This document shows, piece by piece, positions 18,128 to 25,764 of a DNA stretch of 64,000 nucleotides. Positions within the stretch are counted from its first letter, which is position 1, and every line of letters starts with the position of its first letter. This DNA comes from Corallococcus sp. AS-1-6 (GTDB lineage: Bacteria > Myxococcota > Myxococcia > Myxococcales > Myxococcaceae). The position numbers were made by a program, and so were the translations under genes. Location: assembly GCF_020037015.1 (NCBI RefSeq), contig NZ_JAIQDE010000037.1, forward strand, positions 17,718 to 81,717. Direction: 5' to 3'. The notes below the pieces were generated by a model. The model did not search any database. It was not told where the DNA came from and worked only from the letters and a program-made list of their open reading frames with translations.

Positions 18128-18991
18128 ATGATGTGGCTGCGGGACGTGGCGTTGCTGGCGTGCCCGGATTGCCGGGGCCAGTTGGTGTGGCACGGGCAGC
18201 GCGAGGACGACCGGCTGGACGAGGGGCGGCTGCTCTGCGGCGGCTGCGGCGAGACGTGGGGGATGGAGGACGGGCTCGCCCGGCTGTACCGCGAGGACCG
18301 CGTGCAGGGCACGGACCGCCTGATGCGCCACCTCTACGACGGGCTCCCCGCGCTGCACGACCCGCTGACGGCGGTGCTGACGCCGCTGTTCCAGTCCGTC
18401 TCCGAGTCGCGGATGCGCGACGGCTACATGCGCCGGCTGGAGCTGGGCGCGCTGAAGCCTCGCGACGACGGGCAGCCCGTGCGCGTGCTGGAGGTGGGCG
18501 TGGGCGCGGGCGCGAACCTGCCGCGCATCCGGGGCGCGCTGCCGCCGGGCCTGCCCGTGGAGGTGTGGGGCCTGGACCTGAGCACCGGCATGCTGGCGCA
18601 GTGCGAGAAGCGGCTGCGCAAGGGCCGGGGCGTGAAGGACACGCGGCTTTTGGTGGCGGACGCGCACGCGCTCCCGTTCAAGGACGGCCTGTTCGACCGC
18701 GTCTTCCACGTCGGCGGGATTGGGAGCTACCGCCAGCCCGCGGTGGCGCTGCGGGAGATGGCGCGCGTGGCGCGGCCCGGCACGCCGCTGGTGGTGGTGG
18801 ACGAGCAACTGGACGCGGCCTTCCGTCCGTCGCTGTTCCAGCGCGCCGCCTTCCGCGCCCTCACGTTCTACACGCGCGAGGCGAGGAGCCCCCGCGCGCT
18901 GCTGCCCCGGAACGCGGAAGACGTCATCGAGGAGCAGGTGTCACCGTTCTACTACTGCCTCACGTTCCGCGTCCCGGCCGTCACGGGTTGA
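18128..18991 (+). CDS. Trm112-like zinc-ribbon SAM-dependent methyltransferase
   Basis: 287 residues. Residues 1-50 carry a Trm112-like zinc ribbon with C12/C15 and C37/C40. A class I methyltransferase follows, with motif I VLEVGVGAGANLPRI, WGLDLSTGMLAQCE, ADAHALPFKDGLFDRVFHVGGI and REMARVARPGTPLVVVDE, a UbiE/Coq5-like layout. The substrate is unknown; small molecules are most likely for this type. Two adjacent ATGs (18128 and 18131) are possible starts. It lies 7 bases after the large kinase and probably shares its transcript. Its last 11 bases overlap the end of the convergent SDR gene. Confidence 0.85.
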   Translation: MMWLRDVALLACPDCRGQLVWHGQREDDRLDEGRLLCGGCGETWGMEDGLARLYREDRVQGTDRLMRHLYDGLPALHDPLTAVLTPLFQSVSESRMRDGYMRRLELGALKPRDDGQPVRVLEVGVGAGANLPRIRGALPPGLPVEVWGLDLSTGMLAQCEKRLRKGRGVKDTRLLVADAHALPFKDGLFDRVFHVGGIGSYRQPAVALREMARVARPGTPLVVVDEQLDAAFRPSLFQRAAFRALTFYTREARSPRALLPRNAEDVIEEQVSPFYYCLTFRVPAVTG

Positions 18992-19841
18992 GCACCAGGT
19001 CCAGCAGCTTCAGCGTCATGCCGCCCGTGAAGTCGATGGTGGCGCCGTTGAACCACGCGGCGTCGTCGCCCGCGAGCACGGTGACGAAGCGGGCCACCTC
19101 GTCCAGCGTGGCCATGCGCCCCGCGGGGGTCATGGCCGCGTGGCGCGCCTCCAGGTGGGCCAGCGCCTCCGGCGAGTAGACGTGGCGCAGCGCGGGCGTC
19201 ATCACGGTGCCGAACTTGAGCAGGTTGACGCGGTGGCCCTGGGGGCCCAGCTCCATGGCCAGGTGGCGCACGTACATCTCCAGCGAGGCCTTGGCCGCGC
19301 TGATGAGGCCGGTGTTGCCCAGGTGCGTCTCATCCAGCGGGTTCTGCAGGCCCAGGAGGCGCGCGTCCGGGCCCAGCAGGTCGCGCCGCACCAGGGCCTG
19401 CGTCCAGTACACGAACGAGTGCGCCATGCAGTCGAACGTGCGCTGGATGCGGCGCGGGTGCAGCCGGTCCGGTCCCTCGGAGAGGAAGCGGCCCACGGAC
19501 GCCCCGGCGATGGCGTGCACGAACAGCTTCACGCTGCGGGGGCCCGCGCGCTGGAGCAGCTCGTCCGCGCCGGCCTCGGCGGCCTCGGGCGTGGAGGCGT
19601 CCGCCTGCCGCAGGTGGATGTCCCGGCCCAGCTCGCGCACGTGGGCCACCAGCTCGCGCGCGGTGTCCGGGTAGCGGCCCCGGTGCACGCCGAAGATGTC
19701 CAGCCCCGGCTTGCGCGCGACGGCCTCCGCGATGGCCGCGCCCGAGCCGGAGGAGGCTCCCAGGATGAGCGCCCACGCCGGGGGCGGCGGGTCCCCCTCT
19801 CTCGCTGGAGCGGATCCGCCTGCTGTGGGGGGCTCTTTCAT
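18981..19841 (-). CDS. SDR-family oxidoreductase lacking the catalytic tyrosine
   Basis: 286 residues. The cofactor motif GASSGSGAAIAEAV and the C-terminal region VNLLKFGTVMTPALR and FVTVLAGDDAAWFNGATIDFTGG are those of short-chain dehydrogenases, with some enoyl-ACP reductase flavour. The active-site segment reads TGLISAAKASLEMY. The lysine is present, but Ile sits where the YxxxK tyrosine should be, and Thr stands at the FabI-type Y(x)6K position. The protein may be catalytically altered or use another residue. The ATG at 19841 has GGAAG four to five bases upstream. It converges with, and overlaps by 11 bases, the methyltransferase gene. The substrate is unknown. Confidence 0.8.
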   Translation of the reverse strand: MKEPPTAGGSAPAREGDPPPPAWALILGASSGSGAAIAEAVARKPGLDIFGVHRGRYPDTARELVAHVRELGRDIHLRQADASTPEAAEAGADELLQRAGPRSVKLFVHAIAGASVGRFLSEGPDRLHPRRIQRTFDCMAHSFVYWTQALVRRDLLGPDARLLGLQNPLDETHLGNTGLISAAKASLEMYVRHLAMELGPQGHRVNLLKFGTVMTPALRHVYSPEALAHLEARHAAMTPAGRMATLDEVARFVTVLAGDDAAWFNGATIDFTGGMTLKLLDLVLNP

Positions 19842-19908
19842 GGTGCTTCCATCATAGGAACCCGGACGCGGCCGGGCTTGGGAGACGACCCATGCGGGGA
19901 GTGAATCC

Positions 19909-20310
19909 TCACGGGCCTCGCGGTGCCTGGACGGCCTCGGCCACCAGCGCGGCGTTGTCCTCCGCGCGTCGTCCATCCCGAAGCGTGAGCGTGTCCTCCA
20001 GCCCGATGCGCGTGTCGAAGCCGTGGCGCGCGGCGTGGTCGAGCACGGCCCACGCGCCTCCCTCCGAGCCGTGGACGAGCAGGGGACGCGACAGGCACTC
20101 CGGCGCGCGCGGCCAGGCCATGAGGCGCGGGACGTCCTCGGGGAACCACACCCCCGCCTCCACGCCGATGCCCGCGTCGAGCAGCGCGTCCGCGCCCGCG
20201 CCCGCGGCGTGACAGGCGGCGGCGTCCTCCGCGAGCGCTTCCGGGGTGATGGGCAGCCGGGGATGTCCGGTGGCCGCGCGGGCTCCGTTGAGGCAGGCCT
20301 TGAGCAACAT
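19909..20310 (-). pseudogene. Internally deleted beta-keto acid cleavage enzyme (DUF849/BKACE) remnant
   Basis: An open frame of 133 residues. It begins MLLKACLNGAR and LPITPEALAEDAAACHAAGAGA, as BKACE (3-keto-5-aminohexanoate cleavage) proteins do. It then jumps to ALLDAGIGVEAGVWFPED, which normally lies ~90-100 residues further on, and skips again before LLVHGSEGGAWAV. It ends normally with DTRIGLEDTL and DNAALVAEA. Full-length relatives have about 240-280 residues, with metal-binding His residues (HxH) in the missing part. Both deletions keep the frame. I read this as a decayed gene, although a short protein could still be made. It is minus strand, divergent from the first DUF2378 gene. 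Confidence 0.65.
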
Positions 20311-20457
20311 GCGCGGGATGAAGCCACGGATGACCCCGGGCGCACGGGCTTCGTGAGGTTGCTCCGTCCGCTGGTGGAAATCCCGCTGCACGAAGGGGTG
20401 GGTGGGTTGTTCCCGGGTCCGTCCGCGTTTACCGATGAAGGACGCATCCCCAGCGCC

Positions 20458-21021
20458 GTGGAGAAGGAGCCTCCCAACGTGCGTCCTCCGGAAAAGGTCG
20501 TATTCGGCCACACCGTCGAAGGCCTGCTGGTGGTCCTGGACGGGCATCTGGAGGGTCCGCTCCGGGCGAGGTTGAAGGCCGTGGGGCTGGACCTGGACCG
20601 GAGGCTGGCGCCCGCCTATCCCCGGGACCAGTGGCACCAGATGTTGATCCTGAGCGCGCAGGTGCTCTTCCCCCACCTCTCCGTCGGGCAGGCGCACTGG
20701 CACCTGGGCCAGCGCTACGTCACGGCCTACTTCTCCACCCGCATCGGCCGCGCGCTCCAGGGCGTGGTGAAGTTCCTGGGCCCCGCGCGCACGCTGGAGC
20801 GCACGACGCGCAACATGGCCTCCGGCAACAACTACCTGCACGTGGACGTGGAGCGCCTGGCCGCCACCGACTACCGGCTGAAGGTGAGCGAGGGCGGCAT
20901 CCACCCGGAGTTCATCGGGGCGCTGTGCCACTTCGGCACGCTGTCCACCGGCGTGAAGGGGCTGACCACCGTGGTGGAGGGCCGCGAGGGGCCCTCCGCC
21001 ACGTACCGGATGCGCTGGTAG
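20458..21021 (+). CDS. DUF2378 (TIGR02265) family protein, copy 1
   Basis: 187 residues. The opening VFGHTVEGLL, the block LDLDRRLAPAYP and the final HVDVERLAATDYRLKVSEGG, STGVKGLTTVVE and YRMRW match a family expanded in Myxococcus (DUF2378/TIGR02265) with no known function. It resembles the gene at 23499 along its whole length. The GTG at 20458 was chosen because the N-terminus then aligns with copy 2 (both have ~15 residues before FGHTVEG). GTG 20479, with AAGGAG nine bases before it, is an alternative. It is cytoplasmic by sequence. Its end is 8 bases from the stop of a convergent unknown gene. Confidence 0.85.
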   Translation: MEKEPPNVRPPEKVVFGHTVEGLLVVLDGHLEGPLRARLKAVGLDLDRRLAPAYPRDQWHQMLILSAQVLFPHLSVGQAHWHLGQRYVTAYFSTRIGRALQGVVKFLGPARTLERTTRNMASGNNYLHVDVERLAATDYRLKVSEGGIHPEFIGALCHFGTLSTGVKGLTTVVEGREGPSATYRMRW

Positions 21022-21029
21022 CGCGTGCT

Positions 21030-23297
21030 TCAGCCGTGGGAGATGACGAACTCCTGCTCTCCCACGCGCACCTGGAGCAGGCGCTGGATGCCCGACCCCA
21101 GCTTCCAGCGGAAGGCGAGCTGATCCATCCACGCGACGAACGCGGTGACGCGGAAGTCGTCGCAGGCCAGGTCATCCAGGGCCGCGAACACCTGCTGCAC
21201 GGCGCAGGTCGCGTCGTTCTCCGCGACGACGGCCTCCGACTGGATGGCCTTGTTCAGCGCGATGAGCTTGTCGAGCAGGTCCTTCCAGAACACGTACACC
21301 TTCCCGTACGGCCTGCCGCCGACGTCGCCCCCGTAGCGCGAGGACTGCACGAGCACGTCGGAGAACGTGCCCGTGCCGCCGGTCTGCTCCCAGTGTGACG
21401 CGACGAAGCCGTCCGCCCCCGCCTGGGTCTTCAGGTGCCAGGCCACGCTCGCCCTCGCGCGGTCCAGCGTCCAGTCCCTCGCCCCGTCCTTGAGGTACGC
21501 GTCCCAGAGCGGCGTGTAGAGCTCCTCCCGGCGCTGGAGCTGGGTGCGCACGGGCTGGCTGGCCCGGGGCAGCGCGCGCGCCAGGGCCCTGGCGAAGGCG
21601 TTGCGTTCGAAGGCGGGTTCGGAGCCCAGCTTCGCCAGCAGCCGCCGGAAGCTGGGGTTGTCCACGCGCAGGTCCAGCCGCGTGGTGGTCTTCGTTCCGG
21701 CGGGCGCCGCGCGGAAGAGGCGGTCCACCAGCGCCGGCGCGTCCTCCGGACGGACCGCGCCCCAGACGGTGGCGCCGTCCACCGCGCGTTGGATGAGCTC
21801 CTTCGACAGGCCGTCCTCCACCTGGCTCTGGGCGAAGAGGGAGTACTCGAACTCGTCCGCGCTGGGCGTGAGGCTGAAGCGCGGCATCTGGGCGCTGAAG
21901 TCGAGCCCCCAGCGGGAGGTCTTCCCGTACAGCACGCCGGAGCTCGTGTAGCTGCGCGCCCCCAGGAACGCGTAGCGGCGCGGGCCCTGCCGGTGGTCGC
22001 GGGACGCGTGCTGGACGACGGCCTTGAGCTTGCGCCGGTCCTCCTGCGAGGCGAAGTTGAAGTCGCGCCAGCCCAGGCCCAGGCCCCAGACGCGCTGGGA
22101 CTCCACGGACTTCATGTGGAAGTAGCGCCGCAGCCAGGCGTCCCGCACCCGGTGCTGGATGGAGGCCAGGTCGCCGGAGACGAGCGCGCCGTGCGCGCCC
22201 GCCAGCTCCTCCGCCGGCACCTCCAGCTCCAGCAGGGTGGAGTCCTCGGTGCTGCGCGCGTACTCGTACTCGAAGCCGGCCTTGAGCGCGCCGCTCACCA
22301 CGCTCTCCACGAAGTCCTTCAGCTCTTCGTACGCGGCCGTCACCGACGCGAGCGTGGGCTCCACCGCCTTGAGGAACCCCAGTTGCGTCAGCAGCGCGGC
22401 GGCGACCTGGAGGAGCGCGGGCTGGAGCGAGCCCTTCTCCAGGCCTTCGACGAGCTTCAAGGCGTCCCGCACCTTGGAGTCCACGGCGCCCAGGATGGAG
22501 GCGAGCAGCGGCGACGAGTGCCCCAGCGACACGCCCGCGGACACGTGCACCGCCGCGGCGTCCGAGGTGGCCTTGCGCACCGACACGCGGAACGCTCCGC
22601 CGTCCTTGGGCCGGGAGAAGACGATGCGGAACTCGTCCTGGAGGGACACGGTGCCGCCGATGGACGCGCCCGCCTCCGCCTTCAGCTCGAACACCAGTGG
22701 CCCGGCCAGCCGCTTCGCGAGCGCGCCCACCAGGGACGCGCTGATGGCGGACCAGGACACCTTCACGCCGGCCTTCAGGGCCACGCACGTCTGGAACGAC
22801 AGGGCGTCACCGGGCTGGAGCGCCTGCACGTCCCCCAGCACGAAGGGCAGGCGCAGGGACTTCGCGTCCGACCCCAGCGCGGCCTCCAGGGTCTGGGTGG
22901 CGGCGTGGTGCCGGTAGTCCGCCACCTTCACCTGGAGCGCCCCGCCGCCGCTCAGCTCGACGAAGGGGAAGTTCCCCTGGCCGTTGGCCTCCGCGCTCAG
23001 CTCCGCCGCGTACTTCAGCCAGCACGCGGCCCCGTCCGGGGAGAAGAGGGGCTCCGCCGTGGAGCCGTCCAGCTCCTTCGGGGGCACGCCGATGATGCCG
23101 TACGCGTCCTGGTCGTCCCGGTCGTTGAAGAGCTCCACGGGGACCTTGAGCGCGCCCGTCAGGGACACCTGGCCTCCCTGGATGGGGATGGCCCTGTTGC
23201 CGCTCAGCTCCGCGTGGCCCAGCGCCTGTTCGTGCGCGGCGTTGCCCAGCGCGAGCTTGAGCGTGTTCACCGCGGGAATGTGGATGCTCCAGCTCAT
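21030..23297 (-). CDS. Unknown 755-residue protein
   Basis: I do not recognise this protein. It has no signal peptide, no clear membrane segment and no nucleotide-binding motif. The first ~330 residues are rich in short beta-type stretches (VSLTGALKVPVELF, FELKAEAGASIGGTVSL, FRVSVRKAT). The middle is helical with KLVEGLEKGSLQPALLQV. The last third has aromatic-rich segments (WRDFNFASQEDRR) and a mixed C-terminal domain. The ATG at 23297 follows GGTGGGGGGG; the frame continues upstream without a better start. It sits between two DUF2378 genes on the opposite strand, ending 8 bases from copy 1 and divergent from copy 2. Codon use is typical of the region, and no defect is seen. Confidence 0.8.
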   Translation of the reverse strand: MSWSIHIPAVNTLKLALGNAAHEQALGHAELSGNRAIPIQGGQVSLTGALKVPVELFNDRDDQDAYGIIGVPPKELDGSTAEPLFSPDGAACWLKYAAELSAEANGQGNFPFVELSGGGALQVKVADYRHHAATQTLEAALGSDAKSLRLPFVLGDVQALQPGDALSFQTCVALKAGVKVSWSAISASLVGALAKRLAGPLVFELKAEAGASIGGTVSLQDEFRIVFSRPKDGGAFRVSVRKATSDAAAVHVSAGVSLGHSSPLLASILGAVDSKVRDALKLVEGLEKGSLQPALLQVAAALLTQLGFLKAVEPTLASVTAAYEELKDFVESVVSGALKAGFEYEYARSTEDSTLLELEVPAEELAGAHGALVSGDLASIQHRVRDAWLRRYFHMKSVESQRVWGLGLGWRDFNFASQEDRRKLKAVVQHASRDHRQGPRRYAFLGARSYTSSGVLYGKTSRWGLDFSAQMPRFSLTPSADEFEYSLFAQSQVEDGLSKELIQRAVDGATVWGAVRPEDAPALVDRLFRAAPAGTKTTTRLDLRVDNPSFRRLLAKLGSEPAFERNAFARALARALPRASQPVRTQLQRREELYTPLWDAYLKDGARDWTLDRARASVAWHLKTQAGADGFVASHWEQTGGTGTFSDVLVQSSRYGGDVGGRPYGKVYVFWKDLLDKLIALNKAIQSEAVVAENDATCAVQQVFAALDDLACDDFRVTAFVAWMDQLAFRWKLGSGIQRLLQVRVGEQEFVISHG

Positions 23298-23498
23298 GAT
23301 GCCCCCCCACCGAGGAATGCCCCTGTTCCGGGGCTGGTGAGCAATCATTGACGTGGGGCCTGCCCGGACGCTTCTGACGGCGGGGAGGTGAGACTGTCCT
23401 CGCGTGAAATCGTCATCACCCCGGGGATGTAGGGGTTGATTCACGAGTCGATGTTCGGTCAAAAGAGGGGCCACCCAAGCCACGTCATCCCCCGAGAC

Positions 23499-24065
23499 AT
23501 GGCGGAGGAGCCTCTCGTGTCGAACCCCTCGGAGATCGTCTTCGGCCATACGGTCGAAGGGCTGCTGTTGGCCCTGAAGGGCCGGCTGGAAGGCCCCAGT
23601 CCGCTGCGCGCGAAGCTGAAGGACGCCGGGCTGGACCTGGACCGGAAGCTGGAGCCCGCGTATCCGAACAGCGTGTGGCAGAAGCTGCTGCAGATTGGCG
23701 CGACGGAGCTGTTCCCGGGCGTGCCCATGAACGAGGCGCAGTGGCTGCTGGGAGAGCGCTTCGTCGCGGGCTACTTCGAGACGAACATGGGCCGCGCGCT
23801 GCAGGCGGTGCTGCGGCTGCTGGGCCCGGCGCGCGTGCTGGACCGCATGTCGCGCAACCTGGCCTCCGGCAGCAACTTCCTGCACGTGGACGTGGAGCGG
23901 CTGGCGGACACGGACTACCGCGTCCGGGTGAACGAGGGCGGGACCTACCCGGAGTTCATCGGCTCCATCTGCCACCACGGGATGCTGACCACCGGCGTGA
24001 AGGGCCTGACCACCGTGGTCGAGTCCCGCCAGGGCCGCGCCGCCATCTACCGCGTGCGCTGGTAG
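23499..24065 (+). CDS. DUF2378 (TIGR02265) family protein, copy 2
   Basis: 188 residues, clearly paralogous to the gene at 20458: both share VFGHTVEGLL, LDLDRKLEPAYP, ASGSNFLHVDVERLADTDYR, TTGVKGLTTVVE and RVRW at the end. The function is unknown. The ATG at 23499 gives an N-terminus matching copy 1, but no strong ribosome site precedes it. ATG 23451 would add 16 residues. The last 19 bases overlap the 3' end of the convergent acyltransferase gene. The two copies, with the unknown 755-residue gene between them on the other strand, look like a duplicated unit. Confidence 0.85.
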   Translation: MAEEPLVSNPSEIVFGHTVEGLLLALKGRLEGPSPLRAKLKDAGLDLDRKLEPAYPNSVWQKLLQIGATELFPGVPMNEAQWLLGERFVAGYFETNMGRALQAVLRLLGPARVLDRMSRNLASGSNFLHVDVERLADTDYRVRVNEGGTYPEFIGSICHHGMLTTGVKGLTTVVESRQGRAAIYRVRW

Positions 24066-24799
24066 CCGCGCGCCGCGTCCAGCAGCCCCTGCACCGCGCC
24101 CGTCACCTCGCGGTGCACCGTGAGCAGGGACTCGCGATCCGCCGCGTCGAACCCCGGGGCCAGGTGGGTCGTCAGCGGCGCTCCCACCCATTGGGTCATC
24201 TTCACCGGGAAGGGCAGGGACAGCGGCCACGGGCCCGTGGCGCCCACGCCCAGCCACAGCGGCAGCCTCCCCGGCATCCCCACGCGCTTGCCCCACGCGT
24301 AGCCGTCGTTCAGGCCCACGTAGGCGTCGTCCATGCCGTGGCCCGCGATGGGGACGATGGGCAGGCCGTAGCGCACGGCCAGCCGCAGGTAGCCCAGCCG
24401 CTCTCCCCAGTCCACGCGGTAGCGGTGCCGGAAGTCCCGGCAGCCCTCGCGAGTGCCTCCGGGCTGCACCAGCACGTGCTCGCCCTTCTTCACCGCCTCC
24501 GCCAGCAGCGGCCCGTCGCCGGTGACGAAGCCCAGCCCGTCCGCGACCTGACGCATGCCGGGGATGCGGTCGAACGCGCCGTGCGCGATGCCGTGCGGCA
24601 GGTAGCCCAGCCGGTCATGCAGCGTCACCGTCAGCATGCACAGGTCCAGCGCCAGGGGCCGGCCGTGGTAGCCCACCAGCAGCTTCGCGCCGGGGCGCAG
24701 CAGCGGCTCCAGGTTCACCACCTCGTAGCGGTGGTAGCGCTGGAGCAGGCGGAACGTCGTCAGCCACGCGGCCCGCGCCGCCGTCGCGGTGAACGTCAC
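24047..24799 (-). CDS. Lysophospholipid acyltransferase-like (MGAT/PlsC superfamily)
   Basis: 250 residues. GYHGRPLALD resembles the N-H-x-x-x-x-D active-site region of membrane acyltransferases, and HVLQPGGTREGCRDF corresponds to the (F/P)(E/G)GTR substrate-binding motif, best matching the monoacylglycerol acyltransferase-like branch. Such enzymes transfer acyl chains to glycerolipids at the cytoplasmic membrane. The GTG at 24799 overlaps the stop of the KAS III-like gene (GTGA), making it the third gene of a lipid operon with the patatin and KAS III-like genes. The acyl donor and acceptor are unknown; the context suggests it uses the product of its neighbours. Confidence 0.8.
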   Translation of the reverse strand: MTFTATAARAAWLTTFRLLQRYHRYEVVNLEPLLRPGAKLLVGYHGRPLALDLCMLTVTLHDRLGYLPHGIAHGAFDRIPGMRQVADGLGFVTGDGPLLAEAVKKGEHVLVQPGGTREGCRDFRHRYRVDWGERLGYLRLAVRYGLPIVPIAGHGMDDAYVGLNDGYAWGKRVGMPGRLPLWLGVGATGPWPLSLPFPVKMTQWVGAPLTTHLAPGFDAADRESLLTVHREVTGAVQGLLDAARGYQRTR

Positions 24800-25764
24800 C
24801 CGCCCACCCGGTAGAGCACCGCGCCGTGGGCCACGCCCGCGCCCACGCCCACCATCAACACGCGGTCCCCTGGCTTCACCGGCCGGGTGCGCCACAGCCG
24901 GTCCAGCCCCGTGCCCAGCGACGCGGAGCCCACGCTGCCCACGGTGTCCACCACCGTGACGCTCTTCGCCTCCGGCACCTCCAGCGCCTGGAGGATGGCC
25001 GCGAACATGCTCCCGTTCGGCTGGTGCGTGAGCACCCACTCCACGTCCGCCACCGTCAGCCCCGCGCCCTGGAGCACCGTCGACGCCGCGCGCTTCAGCG
25101 CCCCCAGCGCCACGCGGGTCATGTCGCGCGAGGGAGTGAGGAAGCGCATGCGCTCGGGCTGGCCCGTCTGGTGCGGGTTCTCCAGAACGACGTCCGGCGG
25201 CAGCGTGCCGTCGTTGCCGAACGCGGCCCCCAGCACACCCTCGCCGGGGCGTGCCTCGCCCAGCACCACCGCCGCGGCGGCGTCACCCAGCACCAGGTAG
25301 GGCCGCGGGTCCTCCGGCCGCGTGGTGCGTGACAGCAGCTCCACGGACACCACGCCCACCGGCCCCAACCCCGTCGCCACCGAGCGCGCCGCCAGGTCGA
25401 ACGCGCTCAGGAACCCCATGCACGCGTTGCCCACGTCCATCGCGTCGCAGGTCCCGGACAGCCCCAGCGCCGCCGCCACCCGGCTGCCGTTGGCCGGCGT
25501 GGTGACGTCCCCGCCCATCGACGACACGAAGAGGATCCGCCGCAGCGCCGTCGCGGGAAGTCCCGCCGCCTCCAGCGCGCCGCGCAGGGCCTGTGCGCCG
25601 AGGTCCGCCGCGCGCGTGCCCGCCGGAGCGAAGTGCCGCGTGCGGATGCCTGTCTTCCGCTCCACCTCCGCCGCGTCGCGACCCACGCGCGCGCAGACCT
25701 CCGCGGTCGTCACCGGCGGACCGGGCAGCACGCTCGCGGTGCCGAGGATTCGGACCGGAATCAC
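24796..25764 (-). CDS. 3-oxoacyl-ACP synthase III-like enzyme with Asn-to-Ser active site
   Basis: 322 residues, the usual KAS III length. The thiolase-fold signatures are present: nucleophile C115 in DVGNACMGF, GDAAAAVVL and H247 in LTHQPNG. The third catalytic residue, normally Asn in a GN(T/V/I)(S/G)(A/S)AS motif, is Ser277 in VGSVGSAS. Enzymes of this fold condense an acyl-CoA with a malonyl thioester (FabH) or two acyl-CoAs (OleA), or transfer acyl groups (CerJ-like). The Asn change makes decarboxylative condensation doubtful. The GTG start overlaps the patatin stop, and its own stop overlaps the acyltransferase start. Confidence 0.85.
   Translation of the reverse strand: MIPVRILGTASVLPGPPVTTAEVCARVGRDAAEVERKTGIRTRHFAPAGTRAADLGAQALRGALEAAGLPATALRRILFVSSMGGDVTTPANGSRVAAALGLSGTCDAMDVGNACMGFLSAFDLAARSVATGLGPVGVVSVELLSRTTRPEDPRPYLVLGDAAAAVVLGEARPGEGVLGAAFGNDGTLPPDVVLENPHQTGQPERMRFLTPSRDMTRVALGALKRAASTVLQGAGLTVADVEWVLTHQPNGSMFAAILQALEVPEAKSVTVVDTVGSVGSASLGTGLDRLWRTRPVKPGDRVLMVGVGAGVAHGAVLYRVGG

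Noticed and set aside
14548..18312. A 1254-codon open frame antisense to the large kinase gene
   Set aside because: It is an artefact of high third-position GC. The translation is Arg/His/Gln-rich with no motifs, while the sense frame encodes a complete kinase-ATPase.
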